Shown here: positions 28,009-36,230 of the stretch, one piece after another
How positions within the stretch are numbered: the first letter of the stretch is position 1
Layout of the letters: each line of letters opens with the position of its first letter
DNA from: an uncultured Oscillospiraceae bacterium
GTDB lineage: Bacteria > Bacillota > Clostridia > Oscillospirales > Oscillospiraceae
Direction of reading: 5' to 3'
Length of the DNA stretch: 64,000 bases
NCBI GenBank assembly: GCA_949935795.1
Contig: CATLFX010000006.1
Span: 18,214 to 82,213, forward strand
Position numbers and translations under genes: made by a program
The notes under the pieces: model-generated
What the model was told of the DNA's origin: nothing
What the model saw: the letters and a program-made list of their open reading frames with translations, nothing else
Databases searched by the model: none

Positions 28009-29814
28009 ATGCGCGGGCGGTTCGGGTCCATCAAGTTCCGGGTGGTGGCGGTGGTGGTGCTGTTCACTCTGGCCAGCGCCCTGGCCTCCGTCACCCTGTC
28101 TCTGCGCCACTTTCAGCGCTCCGCCCGGGAGGGGCTGCTCCAGTCCGCCGAGTTCAACCTCAATCTGGTGGCGGGAGTGGTGAACCGGGATCTGGACGCC
28201 CTGGGCACCCTCCGGGACTGGTGCGGCGTTGACAGCCGCGTCAGCGCCTATATCTCCGGCGCCTCCTCCGGGGTGGCGAACGGCGTGCGGGCCTTTTCCG
28301 CCATGAACGGGCAGGTGCAGCTCAACCGGGCCTATCCCTACCTGCTGCGCACCGTGGCGGTGAGCCAGGACTATCAGCGCATCCTCCAATGCGGCTCGGG
28401 CACCACGGCGGGCATCCCGCTCAACCCCTACACCATCAACCGCCTGGAGCGTCTGGAGTCCGGTCTGGGAACCAGGCAGTGGGCGGGCGTCATGGTCGAC
28501 CCTTTTACAGACGTGGGCGGCAGCCATATCCTCTACACCTGCGGACCCATCCACCAGGGCCTGGGGCGGGGCCGCCCGGCGGTGGGTACGGTGTTCCTCA
28601 TGGTGTCCACCGCCATCGTCACCGACTCCATCACCAGCTACCAGCTCCCGGAGGGGTGCGCCCTGTGGCTGACGGTGGGCGGGGAGTCCTTCGCCCTGGA
28701 CGGCTCCCTGTCCCCCATTGAGGCCCCCGCCTCCAGCTCCCCCACCCGCGACGCCACCTTCAATGCCAGGACCCGGGTGAACCAGTGCGCGGGGGCGGAC
28801 GGGGCCCGGTTTTTGTCGGTGAGCTGCCCTGTGGGCGCGTCCGGGCTGTGGCTCACCCAGACCATCTCTCCCAAGACGGTGAACGCCAGCCTGCAAGACC
28901 TGTACGGCAGCCAGCTGCTGCTGCTGATCTTGTGCTCCGTCCTCATCGGGGCCGCCATGCTGTGGGTGCTCAGCCGCTCCATCAACCGGCCCATCCTCCG
29001 GCTCCAGTCCCGGATGGAGGCCATCTCCCAGGGGGACTTCTCCCCCGACCCCTCCATCGAGTGGGACAACGAGCTGGGAGACGTGGGCCGGGGGGTGAAC
29101 CACCTGTCCCAGTCGGTGGAGGAGCTGATGAAGCGCCGCCTGGCCGACGAGAAGGCCCGGCAGGACCTGGAATACCAGATGCTCCAGAGCCAGATCAACC
29201 CCCATTTCCTCTATAACTCCCTGAACTCCATCAAATGGATGGCCACCATCCAGAACGCCGACGGCATCGCCGAGATGATTACCAGCCTGGCCCACCTGCT
29301 GAAAAACGCCTCCAAGGGCCAGAAGAGCCTCATCCCCCTGTCGGCGGAGCTGGAGCTGCTGCGGGACTATTTCGTCATCCAGAAGTACCGCTACGGCGGG
29401 GCCATCGTCATGACAGAGGATATCCAGCCGGGACTGGATAATGCCCTCATCCCCCGGTTTACCCTCCAGCCCCTGCTGGAAAACGCCATTTTCCACGGCA
29501 TCGAGCCCAAGGGGGGCGCGGGGGCGGTGGCCCTCACCGTCCGGCGGGAGGGGGACGCACTGGAACTGACCATGACCGACGACGGGGTGGGCATGGAGCC
29601 GGAAAAGGCCGCCGCCCTGCTCAGCGGAGAGGAGGCGGGGCCGGTGGGCCTGTTTCAAAAGATCGGGCTGAACAACGTCCACCGCCGCATTCAATATGAG
29701 TTCGGCCCGGATTGGGGGCTGTCCATCCAGAGCGAGCCGGGACGGTTTACCCGCGTCACCGTCCGCCTGCCCTGCCGGACGGACGGCCCGGAGGAAAAGG
29801 AGGAGATCGTATGA
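28009..29814 (+). CDS. Sensor histidine kinase, YesM type
   Basis: A 601-aa membrane kinase. Membrane segment at about 10-33, extracellular sensor region to about 300, second membrane segment at about 302-322, HAMP linker (SRSINRPILRLQSRMEAISQ) to about 375, His_kinase domain with the phospho-acceptor H399 in NPHFLYNSL, and an HATPase_c domain with N-box PLLENAIFHG and DDGVGM. The ATG at 28009 has AAGGGGG 7 bases before it. It overlaps the regulator start by ATGA. It diverges from the ABC importer operon, the usual arrangement for YesMN systems that induce a sugar importer when the sugar is sensed outside. Confidence 0.93.
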   Translation: MRGRFGSIKFRVVAVVVLFTLASALASVTLSLRHFQRSAREGLLQSAEFNLNLVAGVVNRDLDALGTLRDWCGVDSRVSAYISGASSGVANGVRAFSAMNGQVQLNRAYPYLLRTVAVSQDYQRILQCGSGTTAGIPLNPYTINRLERLESGLGTRQWAGVMVDPFTDVGGSHILYTCGPIHQGLGRGRPAVGTVFLMVSTAIVTDSITSYQLPEGCALWLTVGGESFALDGSLSPIEAPASSSPTRDATFNARTRVNQCAGADGARFLSVSCPVGASGLWLTQTISPKTVNASLQDLYGSQLLLLILCSVLIGAAMLWVLSRSINRPILRLQSRMEAISQGDFSPDPSIEWDNELGDVGRGVNHLSQSVEELMKRRLADEKARQDLEYQMLQSQINPHFLYNSLNSIKWMATIQNADGIAEMITSLAHLLKNASKGQKSLIPLSAELELLRDYFVIQKYRYGGAIVMTEDIQPGLDNALIPRFTLQPLLENAIFHGIEPKGGAGAVALTVRREGDALELTMTDDGVGMEPEKAAALLSGEEAGPVGLFQKIGLNNVHRRIQYEFGPDWGLSIQSEPGRFTRVTVRLPCRTDGPEEKEEIV

Positions 29815-31428
29815 CCGGCGTACTGTTGGTGGACGACGAGCCCCTGGTGCTGGTGGGGATACAGTCCATGCTGAAATGGGAGGACTACGACGCCCAGGTG
29901 GTGGGCACCGCCCGAAACGGGGCCCAGGCCCTGGAGCTCATCCGGTCCCTGCGGCCCGACCTGGTCATCGCCGACATCAAGATGCCGGTGATGGACGGGC
30001 TGAAATTGATGGAGACCGCCCAGGATACCTTTCAAGACCCGCCGCTGTTCATCCTGCTCACCAGCTTCGAGGAGTTCGCCTTTGTGAAGGAGGCCATCAG
30101 CCGCCAGGCGGTGGATTACCTCATCAAGCTGGAGCTGACCCAGCAGGCGCTGCTGGGCGCTCTGCGCAAGGCCCAGGAGCGCCTTGCGGCCCGGCGCCAC
30201 GCCGAGCCGCCCCACCGCCGCCCGCCCACCGAGCGGTTCGGGATGCAGCCCTTTTACGACCGCTTCTTCATCCGGCTGTTCAACAACCTCTTTGAGAGTG
30301 AGGAACAGCTCCGGGCCCAGCAGCAGGAGCTGGGGGTGGACTTCTCTTTTGACGCCTACGCCGTGTGCTACTGCGAGCTGCCCGACCTCACCGCCCAGTC
30401 CATGAGCCAGGAGCGGCTGATGAACCTGTACTCCTCCACCACCCGCATGGCCTGGGAGACCGCCACCCGGTTCATGGCCTGCTACATCACCCCCCTGGAC
30501 CCCCGGCACTTCAACATCACTTTCTGCCTGTCCGAGCAGGAGGCCCCCATCTACCAGAAGGCGGTGGGCGCCGTGCTGGACAAGGTGGTGGAGGTGGCCT
30601 ACAACTATTTCAGCGTCCGCCTGCTGTGCCGGGTGGGGGCCAAGGTGGCCCGGCCCATGGAGCTGGGCTGGTCCTACTACACCGCCCGCCTGTCCCTGTC
30701 GGAGCAGGGGACGGGGGAGGACGCGGTGGCCTTCTACCAGGGGGAGGGCAGCGCCGACGCGGACAGCGTGTTCGACATGGCCCTGTACCGGGAGCCCCTC
30801 ACCCGGGCCTTTGAGGACCAGGACGCCGGGGCACTGGAGCAGATCATGGACCAGATCATCGACAGCGTCCGCGCCCATCCCGCCCGGCGGCTCCAGGCCA
30901 TGGACGCGGCCTGCAACCTGCTGTTCCTCTGCCTGAGCCAGTTCGCCAACGGGGAGGAGATCGTCTCCCAGATCTTTGAAACCGAGCCGGAGGGCTACCG
31001 CTGCGTCTACCGCCAGCGGACCATCCCGGAGATCACCGACTGGATTGCCCGGCTGCGCACCGGGCTGGTCCAGGCCCTGCGCTCCCAGCGCCAGGGGTAC
31101 AAGGACCAGCTGATCCGCCAGATCAAGTCCTACATACAGGCCAACCTGGGCCAGCGGCTGACGCTGAACAACGTGGCGGCGGTGTTCGGCTTCTCCCCCC
31201 AGCTATCTGTCCCAGCTCTTCGCCCGCCACTCCGACCAGACCTTTGTGGAGTACGTCAACGGGGAGAAGATCCGGGCGGCAAAAGAGATGATGCGGGAGG
31301 AAAACGTGAAGTTTTACGAAATCGCCGAGCGGCTGGGCTTTGAGAACGCTTTCTATTTCAGCAAGGTATTCAAGAAGATCGAGGGGTGCTCCCCCAGGGA
31401 GTACGTCCAGCGGCTCAAGCAGGACTGA
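29811..31428 (+). pseudogene. Response regulator, YesN/AraC type, frameshifted in a C6 run
   Basis: The frame starting at 29811 encodes a REC domain with phospho-acceptor D55 (LVIADIKMPVMDG), a long central region, and the beginning of an AraC-type helix-turn-helix (QRLTLNNVAAVFGFSP). At 31195-31200 there are six C residues where five would keep the frame; as read, the protein ends at 31343 with about 48 nonsense residues (510 aa). Removing one C restores SYLSQLFARHSDQTFVEYVN, then the second HTH (EIAERLGFENAFYFSKVFKK) and a stop at 31428, giving 538 aa. It may be a genuine inactivation, a slippage switch, or a read error. A cognate of the upstream YesM-type kinase. Confidence 0.85.
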
Positions 31429-31441
31429 TTGGGGTATGAAG

Positions 31442-31474
31442 AAGGGCCGGCCTCCGATGGAGGCCGGCCCTTTT
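31442..31474. terminator. Bidirectional terminator between regulator and uxaC
   Basis: AAGGGCCGGCCTCC and GGAGGCCGGCCCTT form a 14-bp stem with a 3-base loop, followed by TTTT on the plus strand. Confidence 0.85.
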
Positions 31475-31502
31475 CTGTCCCGTTTGAAACCGCTGTTTTG
31501 GC

Positions 31503-32936
31503 TTACAGCCCGAAATAGCGGGCGGCGTTGTTGTAGCACACGCCCTCCACGATCTTTTTCAGGGAGGCGTCGTGGTTGGGATACTCGCCGTTCTCCACCC
31601 AATCGCCGATCAGGTTGCAGAGGATGCGGCGGAAGTAGTCGTGCCGGGCGTAGCTCAGGAAGGAGCGGGAGTCGGTGAGCATACCCACGAAGTTGCCCAG
31701 CAGGCCCAGGTTGGCCAGGGAGCGCATCTGCTCCTCCATGCCGGACTTGGTGTCGTTGAACCACCAGGCGGAGCCGTGCTGAATCTTGCCGGGGATCTCA
31801 TCGGTCTGGAAGCAGCCGATCAGGGTGCCCAGCTGCTCATTGTCGGCGGGATTCAGGGAGTACAGGATGGTCTTGGGGCACTGGCCCTCCGCGTCCAGCG
31901 CGGACAGCAGGCGGGCAATGCTGCCGCCGCAGGTGTTCTGGGAGATGGCGTCGAAACCGGTGTCGGGACCCATCTTGGCGAACATCCGCTCGTTGTTGTT
32001 GCGGATGCAGGAGTAGTGGATCTGCATGGCGATGTTCAGGCGGTAGTACTCCCTGCCCAGGTGGAGCAGGATGGCGGTCTGATAGCGCTCGGCCTCCTTG
32101 GTGCTGACCTCCTCGCCCGCCATGGCTTTCTGGAACGCCTCGTCGGCCTTTTTGGGGGAGCAGGGGCGGAAGGGCACGTAATCCAGGCCGTGGTCGCTGG
32201 CCCGGCAGCCCAGCTTGGCGAAGAACTCCAGGCGCTGGGTCAGGGCGGCGCACACGTCCTCCACGCTGTTCAGCTTGTCCTTGCCCACGCTGGCGGCCAG
32301 CTTGCCGATATACTCCACAAACCCGGCCTTGTTGATGTTGATGGCCTTGTCCGGGCGGAAGGAGGGGCACACCTTCACGTCGATGGAGGGGTCGGCGGCG
32401 ATCTTCTCGTGCCACTCCAGGGAGTCGATGGGGTCGTCGGTGGTGCCGATCATGGCCACGTTGGCCTTCTTGATGATGCCCCGGACGGTGAGGTCGGGAT
32501 CATGGCGCAGCTTCTCATTGCAGAAGTCCCAGCACTCCTGGGCGGTCTCCGGGGTCAGGGGCTTGTCGTAGCCGAAGAACTGGCGCAGCTCCAGATTGCA
32601 CCAGTGGTACATGGGGTTGCCGATGGCCATCTCCAGGGCCTCGGCGAACTTCATAAACCGCTCGAAGTCGGGCTTGCCGCCGGAGACGTAGTCCTCGGGG
32701 ACCCCGTTGGAGCGCATGAGGCGCCACTTGTAGTGGTCGCCGAAGTAGGTGCCGTCGGGGTTTTTGCCCCCCAGCCACAGCTGGACCAGGTTGTCGAACC
32801 GGCGGTCCTCATAGATCTCCTGGGGGGGGATGTGGCAGTGGTAGTCCACCAGGGGCATGTGCTCGGCGTAGTCGTGGAACAGGTGCTTGGCGGTGTCGGT
32901 GCCCAGCAGGAAGTCCTTGTCCATAAACTCTTTCAT
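31503..32936 (-). CDS. uxaC: Glucuronate isomerase
   Basis: A 477-aa uronate isomerase (UxaC), the usual length of about 470. It has the amidohydrolase-like metal motif VDYHCHIPP near residue 30, FGDHYKWRLMRSNG, and GMLTDSRSFLSYARHDYFRR near the end. It interconverts D-glucuronate with fructuronate and D-galacturonate with tagaturonate in the cytoplasm. It lies downstream of kdgK and the KDPG aldolase on the same strand, 161 bases away with a palindromic repeat between, and probably forms one uronate catabolic unit with them. AAGGAG precedes the ATG. Confidence 0.95.
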   Translation of the reverse strand: MKEFMDKDFLLGTDTAKHLFHDYAEHMPLVDYHCHIPPQEIYEDRRFDNLVQLWLGGKNPDGTYFGDHYKWRLMRSNGVPEDYVSGGKPDFERFMKFAEALEMAIGNPMYHWCNLELRQFFGYDKPLTPETAQECWDFCNEKLRHDPDLTVRGIIKKANVAMIGTTDDPIDSLEWHEKIAADPSIDVKVCPSFRPDKAININKAGFVEYIGKLAASVGKDKLNSVEDVCAALTQRLEFFAKLGCRASDHGLDYVPFRPCSPKKADEAFQKAMAGEEVSTKEAERYQTAILLHLGREYYRLNIAMQIHYSCIRNNNERMFAKMGPDTGFDAISQNTCGGSIARLLSALDAEGQCPKTILYSLNPADNEQLGTLIGCFQTDEIPGKIQHGSAWWFNDTKSGMEEQMRSLANLGLLGNFVGMLTDSRSFLSYARHDYFRRILCNLIGDWVENGEYPNHDASLKKIVEGVCYNNAARYFGL

Positions 32937-33020
32937 AGTTGCGCACTCCTTTTCCTCGAAAATGAGAACTCTGAAACGCAGGGGAAGGGGCCGGAACGGC
33001 AGGCCCCCTTTTTATCCCCC

Positions 33021-33090
33021 CAGGCAAAGCGCAGCTTTGCCGCTAAAAGTTTTCTTTTGATACTTTTCTTTTTCAAAAGAAAAGTATACC
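33021..33090 (+). repeat. Dispersed two-hairpin intergenic repeat, copy 1
   Basis: First hairpin GCAAAGCGCAGCTTTGC, then AAAAGTTTTCTTTT, then a second hairpin ATACTTTTCTTTT / AAAAGAAAAGTAT. The same order and core (CGCAG centre, AAAGTT-C-TTTT link, A/T hairpin) recurs at 53400-53470, so this is a repeated palindromic unit rather than a simple terminator. Confidence 0.6.
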
Positions 33091-33097
33091 CTTGCCC

Positions 33098-34126
33098 TTA
33101 CCGCTGGATTCTCCCCGACCCGTCGCCGCCGGCCAGCTTCTCCACCTCGGCCACGGTCACCATGTTGTAGTCGCCCTCGATGGAGTGCTTCAGGGCGGAG
33201 GCCGCCACGGCGAACTCCACCGCCGCCTGGGTGGACTTACCGGACAGCAGGGAGTAGATCAGCCCGCCGCCGAAGGAGTCGCCGCCGCCCACGCGGTCAA
33301 TGATGTGCAGGTCGTACTTCTTGGAGAAGCAGAACTCACCGCTCTTCACGTCGTAGAGCATGGCGGACCAGCCGTTGTCAAAGGCGGAGTGGGACTCCCG
33401 CAGGGTGATGGCCACCTTCTCAAAGCCGAACTTGTCCGCCAGCTGCTTGGCCACGGACTTGTAGCCCTCGTGGTTGATCTCGCCGCCGTAGATGTCGGTG
33501 TTCTCCGCCTCGATGCCGAACACGTCCTTGGCGTCCTCCTCGTTGGAGATGCACACGTCCACGTACTGGCACAGGTCGGTCATGGCCTCGCGGGCCTGGT
33601 CCCGGGTCCACAGCTTGCCGCGGTAGTTCAGGTCGCAGGAGATCTTCACGTTGTGGGCCTTGGCGGCCTTGCAAGCCTCCCGGCAGATGTCCACCACGTT
33701 GGGGCCCAGGGCCGGGGTGATGCCGGTGAAGTGGAACCAGTCTACGCCCTCGAAGATGGCGTCCCAGTCGAAGTCGGAGGTGCTGGCCTCCTGGATGGCG
33801 GAGTGGGCCCGGTCGTAGATGCACACAGAGCCGCGCTGGGAGGCGCCCTTCTCGTTGAAGTAGATGCCCACCCGGTCGCCGCCGCGGACGATCTTGGAGG
33901 TGTCCACGCCGTAGCGGCGCAGGGAGTTCACCGCCGCCTGGCCGATGGCGTGGGCGGGGAGCTTGGTGACGAAGGAGGCGTCCAGGCCGTAGTTGGCCAG
34001 GGAGACGGCCACGTTGGCCTCGCCGCCGCCGAAGGAGAACTCCAGGTGGTCGGCCTGAACAAAGCGCTCGTAGTTGTAGGGCTGGAGACGGATCATGAGC
34101 TCGCCGAAGGTGACTACTTTAGACAT
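33098..34126 (-). CDS. kdgK: 2-keto-3-deoxygluconate kinase
   Basis: A 342-aa PfkB-family sugar kinase. The N-terminus has FGELMIRLQP and the glycine-rich FSFGGGEANVAVSLANYGLD; the C-terminal PfkB signature is DRVGGGDSFGGGLIYSLL near 278-295 with the catalytic aspartate. It phosphorylates KDG to KDPG. Assignment to KDG rather than fructose or another sugar follows from the sequence type and from the neighbouring KDPG aldolase (43 bases upstream) and uxaC. The ATG is preceded by AGGAGG. Confidence 0.92.
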   Translation of the reverse strand: MSKVVTFGELMIRLQPYNYERFVQADHLEFSFGGGEANVAVSLANYGLDASFVTKLPAHAIGQAAVNSLRRYGVDTSKIVRGGDRVGIYFNEKGASQRGSVCIYDRAHSAIQEASTSDFDWDAIFEGVDWFHFTGITPALGPNVVDICREACKAAKAHNVKISCDLNYRGKLWTRDQAREAMTDLCQYVDVCISNEEDAKDVFGIEAENTDIYGGEINHEGYKSVAKQLADKFGFEKVAITLRESHSAFDNGWSAMLYDVKSGEFCFSKKYDLHIIDRVGGGDSFGGGLIYSLLSGKSTQAAVEFAVAASALKHSIEGDYNMVTVAEVEKLAGGDGSGRIQR

Positions 34127-34169
34127 GTTACATTCCTCCTGAAATTTTTATAATTGCATTGCGCGCTTC

Positions 34170-35132
34170 TTACTTCTGCATCAAATGAATGGCGAAGCCG
34201 CACACCTCGTCCTTGACGTAGATGGCCTTGGTCTTGCCCTTGGCGTCCACCACCCGGCTGTCCTCCAGGAACTCCACGCCCTGGCGGCCCAGATGGTACA
34301 CCGCCCGGTCCACGCTGTTGGTGGCGATGGCGATGTGGCCGTGGGTCCCGCGGCCTGGCTTCTTCATGCACTCCACGGCCTTGCCCGCGAAGATGGAGGA
34401 GTTGCCCGCCTTGTAGTCAAAGCCGAACAGGGCGCACAGGGTCTTGGCGGTGCGCTCCGCCTCCCCCTCGTCGGCGCAGTTGACGCCGATGTGGGCCAGC
34501 TCAAAGCCCAGCATGGTCTTGACGGCCTCCTTGCACATGGCGGTGATCTCGTCCCATTTCTCCGCTTTGATGAGGTCGCTCTTGCACATCCAGGTGCCGC
34601 CCACCGCCACGATCTGGTCGTAGCCCAGGTAGTCGTTGACGTTCTTGGCGCTGACGCCGCCGGTACACATCCACTTGGCGCTCTTCAGGGCCGCGCCGAT
34701 GTTCTTCAGCATGGCCACGCCGCCGTTGGCCTCGGCAGGGAAAAACTTCAGGGTGTCGCAGCCCTGGTTCATGGCCTGCTGCATCTCGCCGGCGGTGGCG
34801 GTGCCGGGCATCATGATGCCGCCCTTGTCGATGACGTGCTGAGTGACGTTGGGGTCGTAGCCCGGCGCCACGATGAAGGTGGCCCCGGCGTCCATGGCCC
34901 GGTCGGCCTGCTCACAGGTCAGCACCGTGCCCGCGCCCACCAGCATCTCGGGCACTTCCTTGACGATGGCGCGGATGGCGTCCTCGGCAGCGGCGGTGCG
35001 GAAGGTGATCTCGGCGGCGGGCAGTCCGCCGGCCACAAGGGCCTTGGCCAGGGGGACCGCCTGGGCGGCGTCCTCAATGGCAATGACGGGGATAATGCCG
35101 ATCTCATAGACTCTTTTCAGCGTTTCGTTCAT
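34170..35132 (-). CDS. eda: KDPG/KHG aldolase fused to a C-terminal VOC domain
   Basis: A 320-aa fusion. Residues 1-205 are a complete class I KDPG aldolase: catalytic Glu in EITFRT (residue 41), GAGTV near 67, and the Schiff-base Lys129 in LKFFPAE. Residues 211-320 form an added VOC/glyoxalase-type domain (ELAHIGVNCADEGEAERTAK and HGHIAIATNSVDRAVYHLG). The aldolase part splits KDPG into pyruvate and glyceraldehyde-3-phosphate, the last step of uronate breakdown. The VOC half has no assigned role; VOC domains include isomerases, epimerases and lyases. First gene of the eda-kdgK-uxaC unit, with an operator in its promoter. Confidence 0.93.
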   Translation of the reverse strand: MNETLKRVYEIGIIPVIAIEDAAQAVPLAKALVAGGLPAAEITFRTAAAEDAIRAIVKEVPEMLVGAGTVLTCEQADRAMDAGATFIVAPGYDPNVTQHVIDKGGIMMPGTATAGEMQQAMNQGCDTLKFFPAEANGGVAMLKNIGAALKSAKWMCTGGVSAKNVNDYLGYDQIVAVGGTWMCKSDLIKAEKWDEITAMCKEAVKTMLGFELAHIGVNCADEGEAERTAKTLCALFGFDYKAGNSSIFAGKAVECMKKPGRGTHGHIAIATNSVDRAVYHLGRQGVEFLEDSRVVDAKGKTKAIYVKDEVCGFAIHLMQK

Positions 35133-35204
35133 ACCTGTATCCCTCCATATAATTTTTCCTGCGCGGGTCTTTCGCGGGTCCTTTGGGATTTCCTGCTTGT
35201 CTCT

Positions 35205-35232
35205 ATTATACGTCTTGTATACTAGAATTCAA
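35205..35232 (-). promoter_or_regulatory. Promoter of the eda-kdgK-uxaC unit
   Basis: Minus strand TTGAAT (35232-35227) and consensus TATAAT (35210-35205) with a 16-bp spacer that contains the GntR-type palindrome. Confidence 0.75.
35213..35226. promoter_or_regulatory. GntR/FCD-type operator in the eda promoter
   Basis: TCTTGTATACTAGA is a 14-bp inverted repeat centred on GTATAC with six of seven pairs matching, the form typical of FadR-subfamily (FCD) GntR operators. It fills the spacer between -35 and -10, so binding would block RNA polymerase. The adjacent divergent GntR gene is the obvious candidate regulator. Confidence 0.6.
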
Positions 35233-35317
35233 TTGGAAGAATCGTAAAACTTTCGGGCGCATTTTTGTGCAAGTTCCTATACTGCCGCCACCCCAGCTTT
35301 TTTCGCTGGCACACTAG

Positions 35318-35346
35318 TGGACAAAAGTGCCGAACTGTGGTAGACT
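35318..35346 (+). promoter_or_regulatory. Promoter of the GntR regulator gene
   Basis: TGGACA at 35318-35323 and TAGACT at 35341-35346 with a 17-bp spacer, 36 bases before the ATG at 35383. Confidence 0.55.
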
Positions 35347-35382
35347 GTACCTGTTATATTGAAATTTCGGGAGGCGGAGGTC

Positions 35383-36057
35383 ATGAAGCTGCTGGAGCGG
35401 CTCCCCCGGGAGAGCGGCGGGGAATACGCCCTGCGCACCATCAAGGAGAACATCATCAGCCTGGAGCTGGCCCCCGGCAGCCAGATCAGCGAAAACGAGC
35501 TGGCCGCCGAGATGGGGTTGTCCCGCACCCCCGTGCGGGAGGCCCTGATGGAGCTGTCCAAGGTGAAGATCGTGGACATCCAGCCCCAGAAGAAGAGCAC
35601 CATCCCCCTCATCGACTATGATATGGTGGAGGAATCCCGGTTCATGCGGGACCTGCTGGAGTGCGCCGTGGCGGAGCTGGACTGCGACATGGCCTCCCCC
35701 GCCGACCTGGAGCGGCTCAGCGAGAACATCCGGCTCCAAAGCCTCTACCTGGACGATTTTTACACCAGCCAGCTGATGGCGCTGGACAACCAGTTCCACG
35801 GGATGCTGTTCGACATCGCCAAAAAATCCCAGGTGTACGCCCTGATCCAGAACATCTCTATCCATTTCGACCGGGTGCGCACCCTGGCGCTGTCGTCGGT
35901 AAAGAGCGGGAAAATCGTTCAGGACCACGTGGACCTGGTGGACGCCATCCGCCGCAAGGACCCAAAGGCCGCCCGGGAGCTGATGGTGCTGCACCTCAAC
36001 CGCTACGACCTGGACGCCGCCGCCCTCCGGGCGGCCTATCCCCAGTATTTTAAATGA
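35383..36057 (+). CDS. GntR-family transcriptional regulator, FCD (FadR) subfamily
   Basis: A 224-aa regulator. The winged HTH occupies about residues 10-75 (ISENELAAEMGLSRTPVREA is the recognition part) and the helical FCD ligand-binding domain about 85-210, with Asp and His residues typical of its metal/acid site (MALDNQFHGMLF). The frame extends upstream to a TTG, but the ATG at 35383 has GGGAGG about 8 bases before it. It is divergent from the eda-kdgK-uxaC genes, so it most likely represses them until a uronate or KDG-type acid binds. This role is inferred from position. Confidence 0.9.
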   Translation: MKLLERLPRESGGEYALRTIKENIISLELAPGSQISENELAAEMGLSRTPVREALMELSKVKIVDIQPQKKSTIPLIDYDMVEESRFMRDLLECAVAELDCDMASPADLERLSENIRLQSLYLDDFYTSQLMALDNQFHGMLFDIAKKSQVYALIQNISIHFDRVRTLALSSVKSGKIVQDHVDLVDAIRRKDPKAARELMVLHLNRYDLDAAALRAAYPQYFK

Positions 36058-36230
36058 TCTACGGTACGGAAAACGCAGAACGGCGGCGAGGAGGCTCACA
36101 CCCCCCCGCCGCCATCCTGTTCCGCCGGTATCATCATACCAGTTCAAAAGGGGGCACGCAATATGGTCCATCTGCTTTTGGCCGCCATGGTGGTCACTCA
36201 CGAGGCCCTGCTGCGCCGCTGCGGCTGAAC
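36058..36230. other. Intergenic region, no gene
   Basis: 173 bases between the convergent GntR and deacetylase genes. It holds only a 21-codon open frame at 36163-36228 without a convincing ribosome site, and an imperfect GC hairpin near 36081-36117. Nothing else is supported. Confidence 0.4.

Noticed and set aside
31246..31428. Separate 60-aa AraC-like gene
   Set aside because: It is the continuation of the YesN-type regulator after the C6 frameshift, not an independent gene with its own ribosome site.
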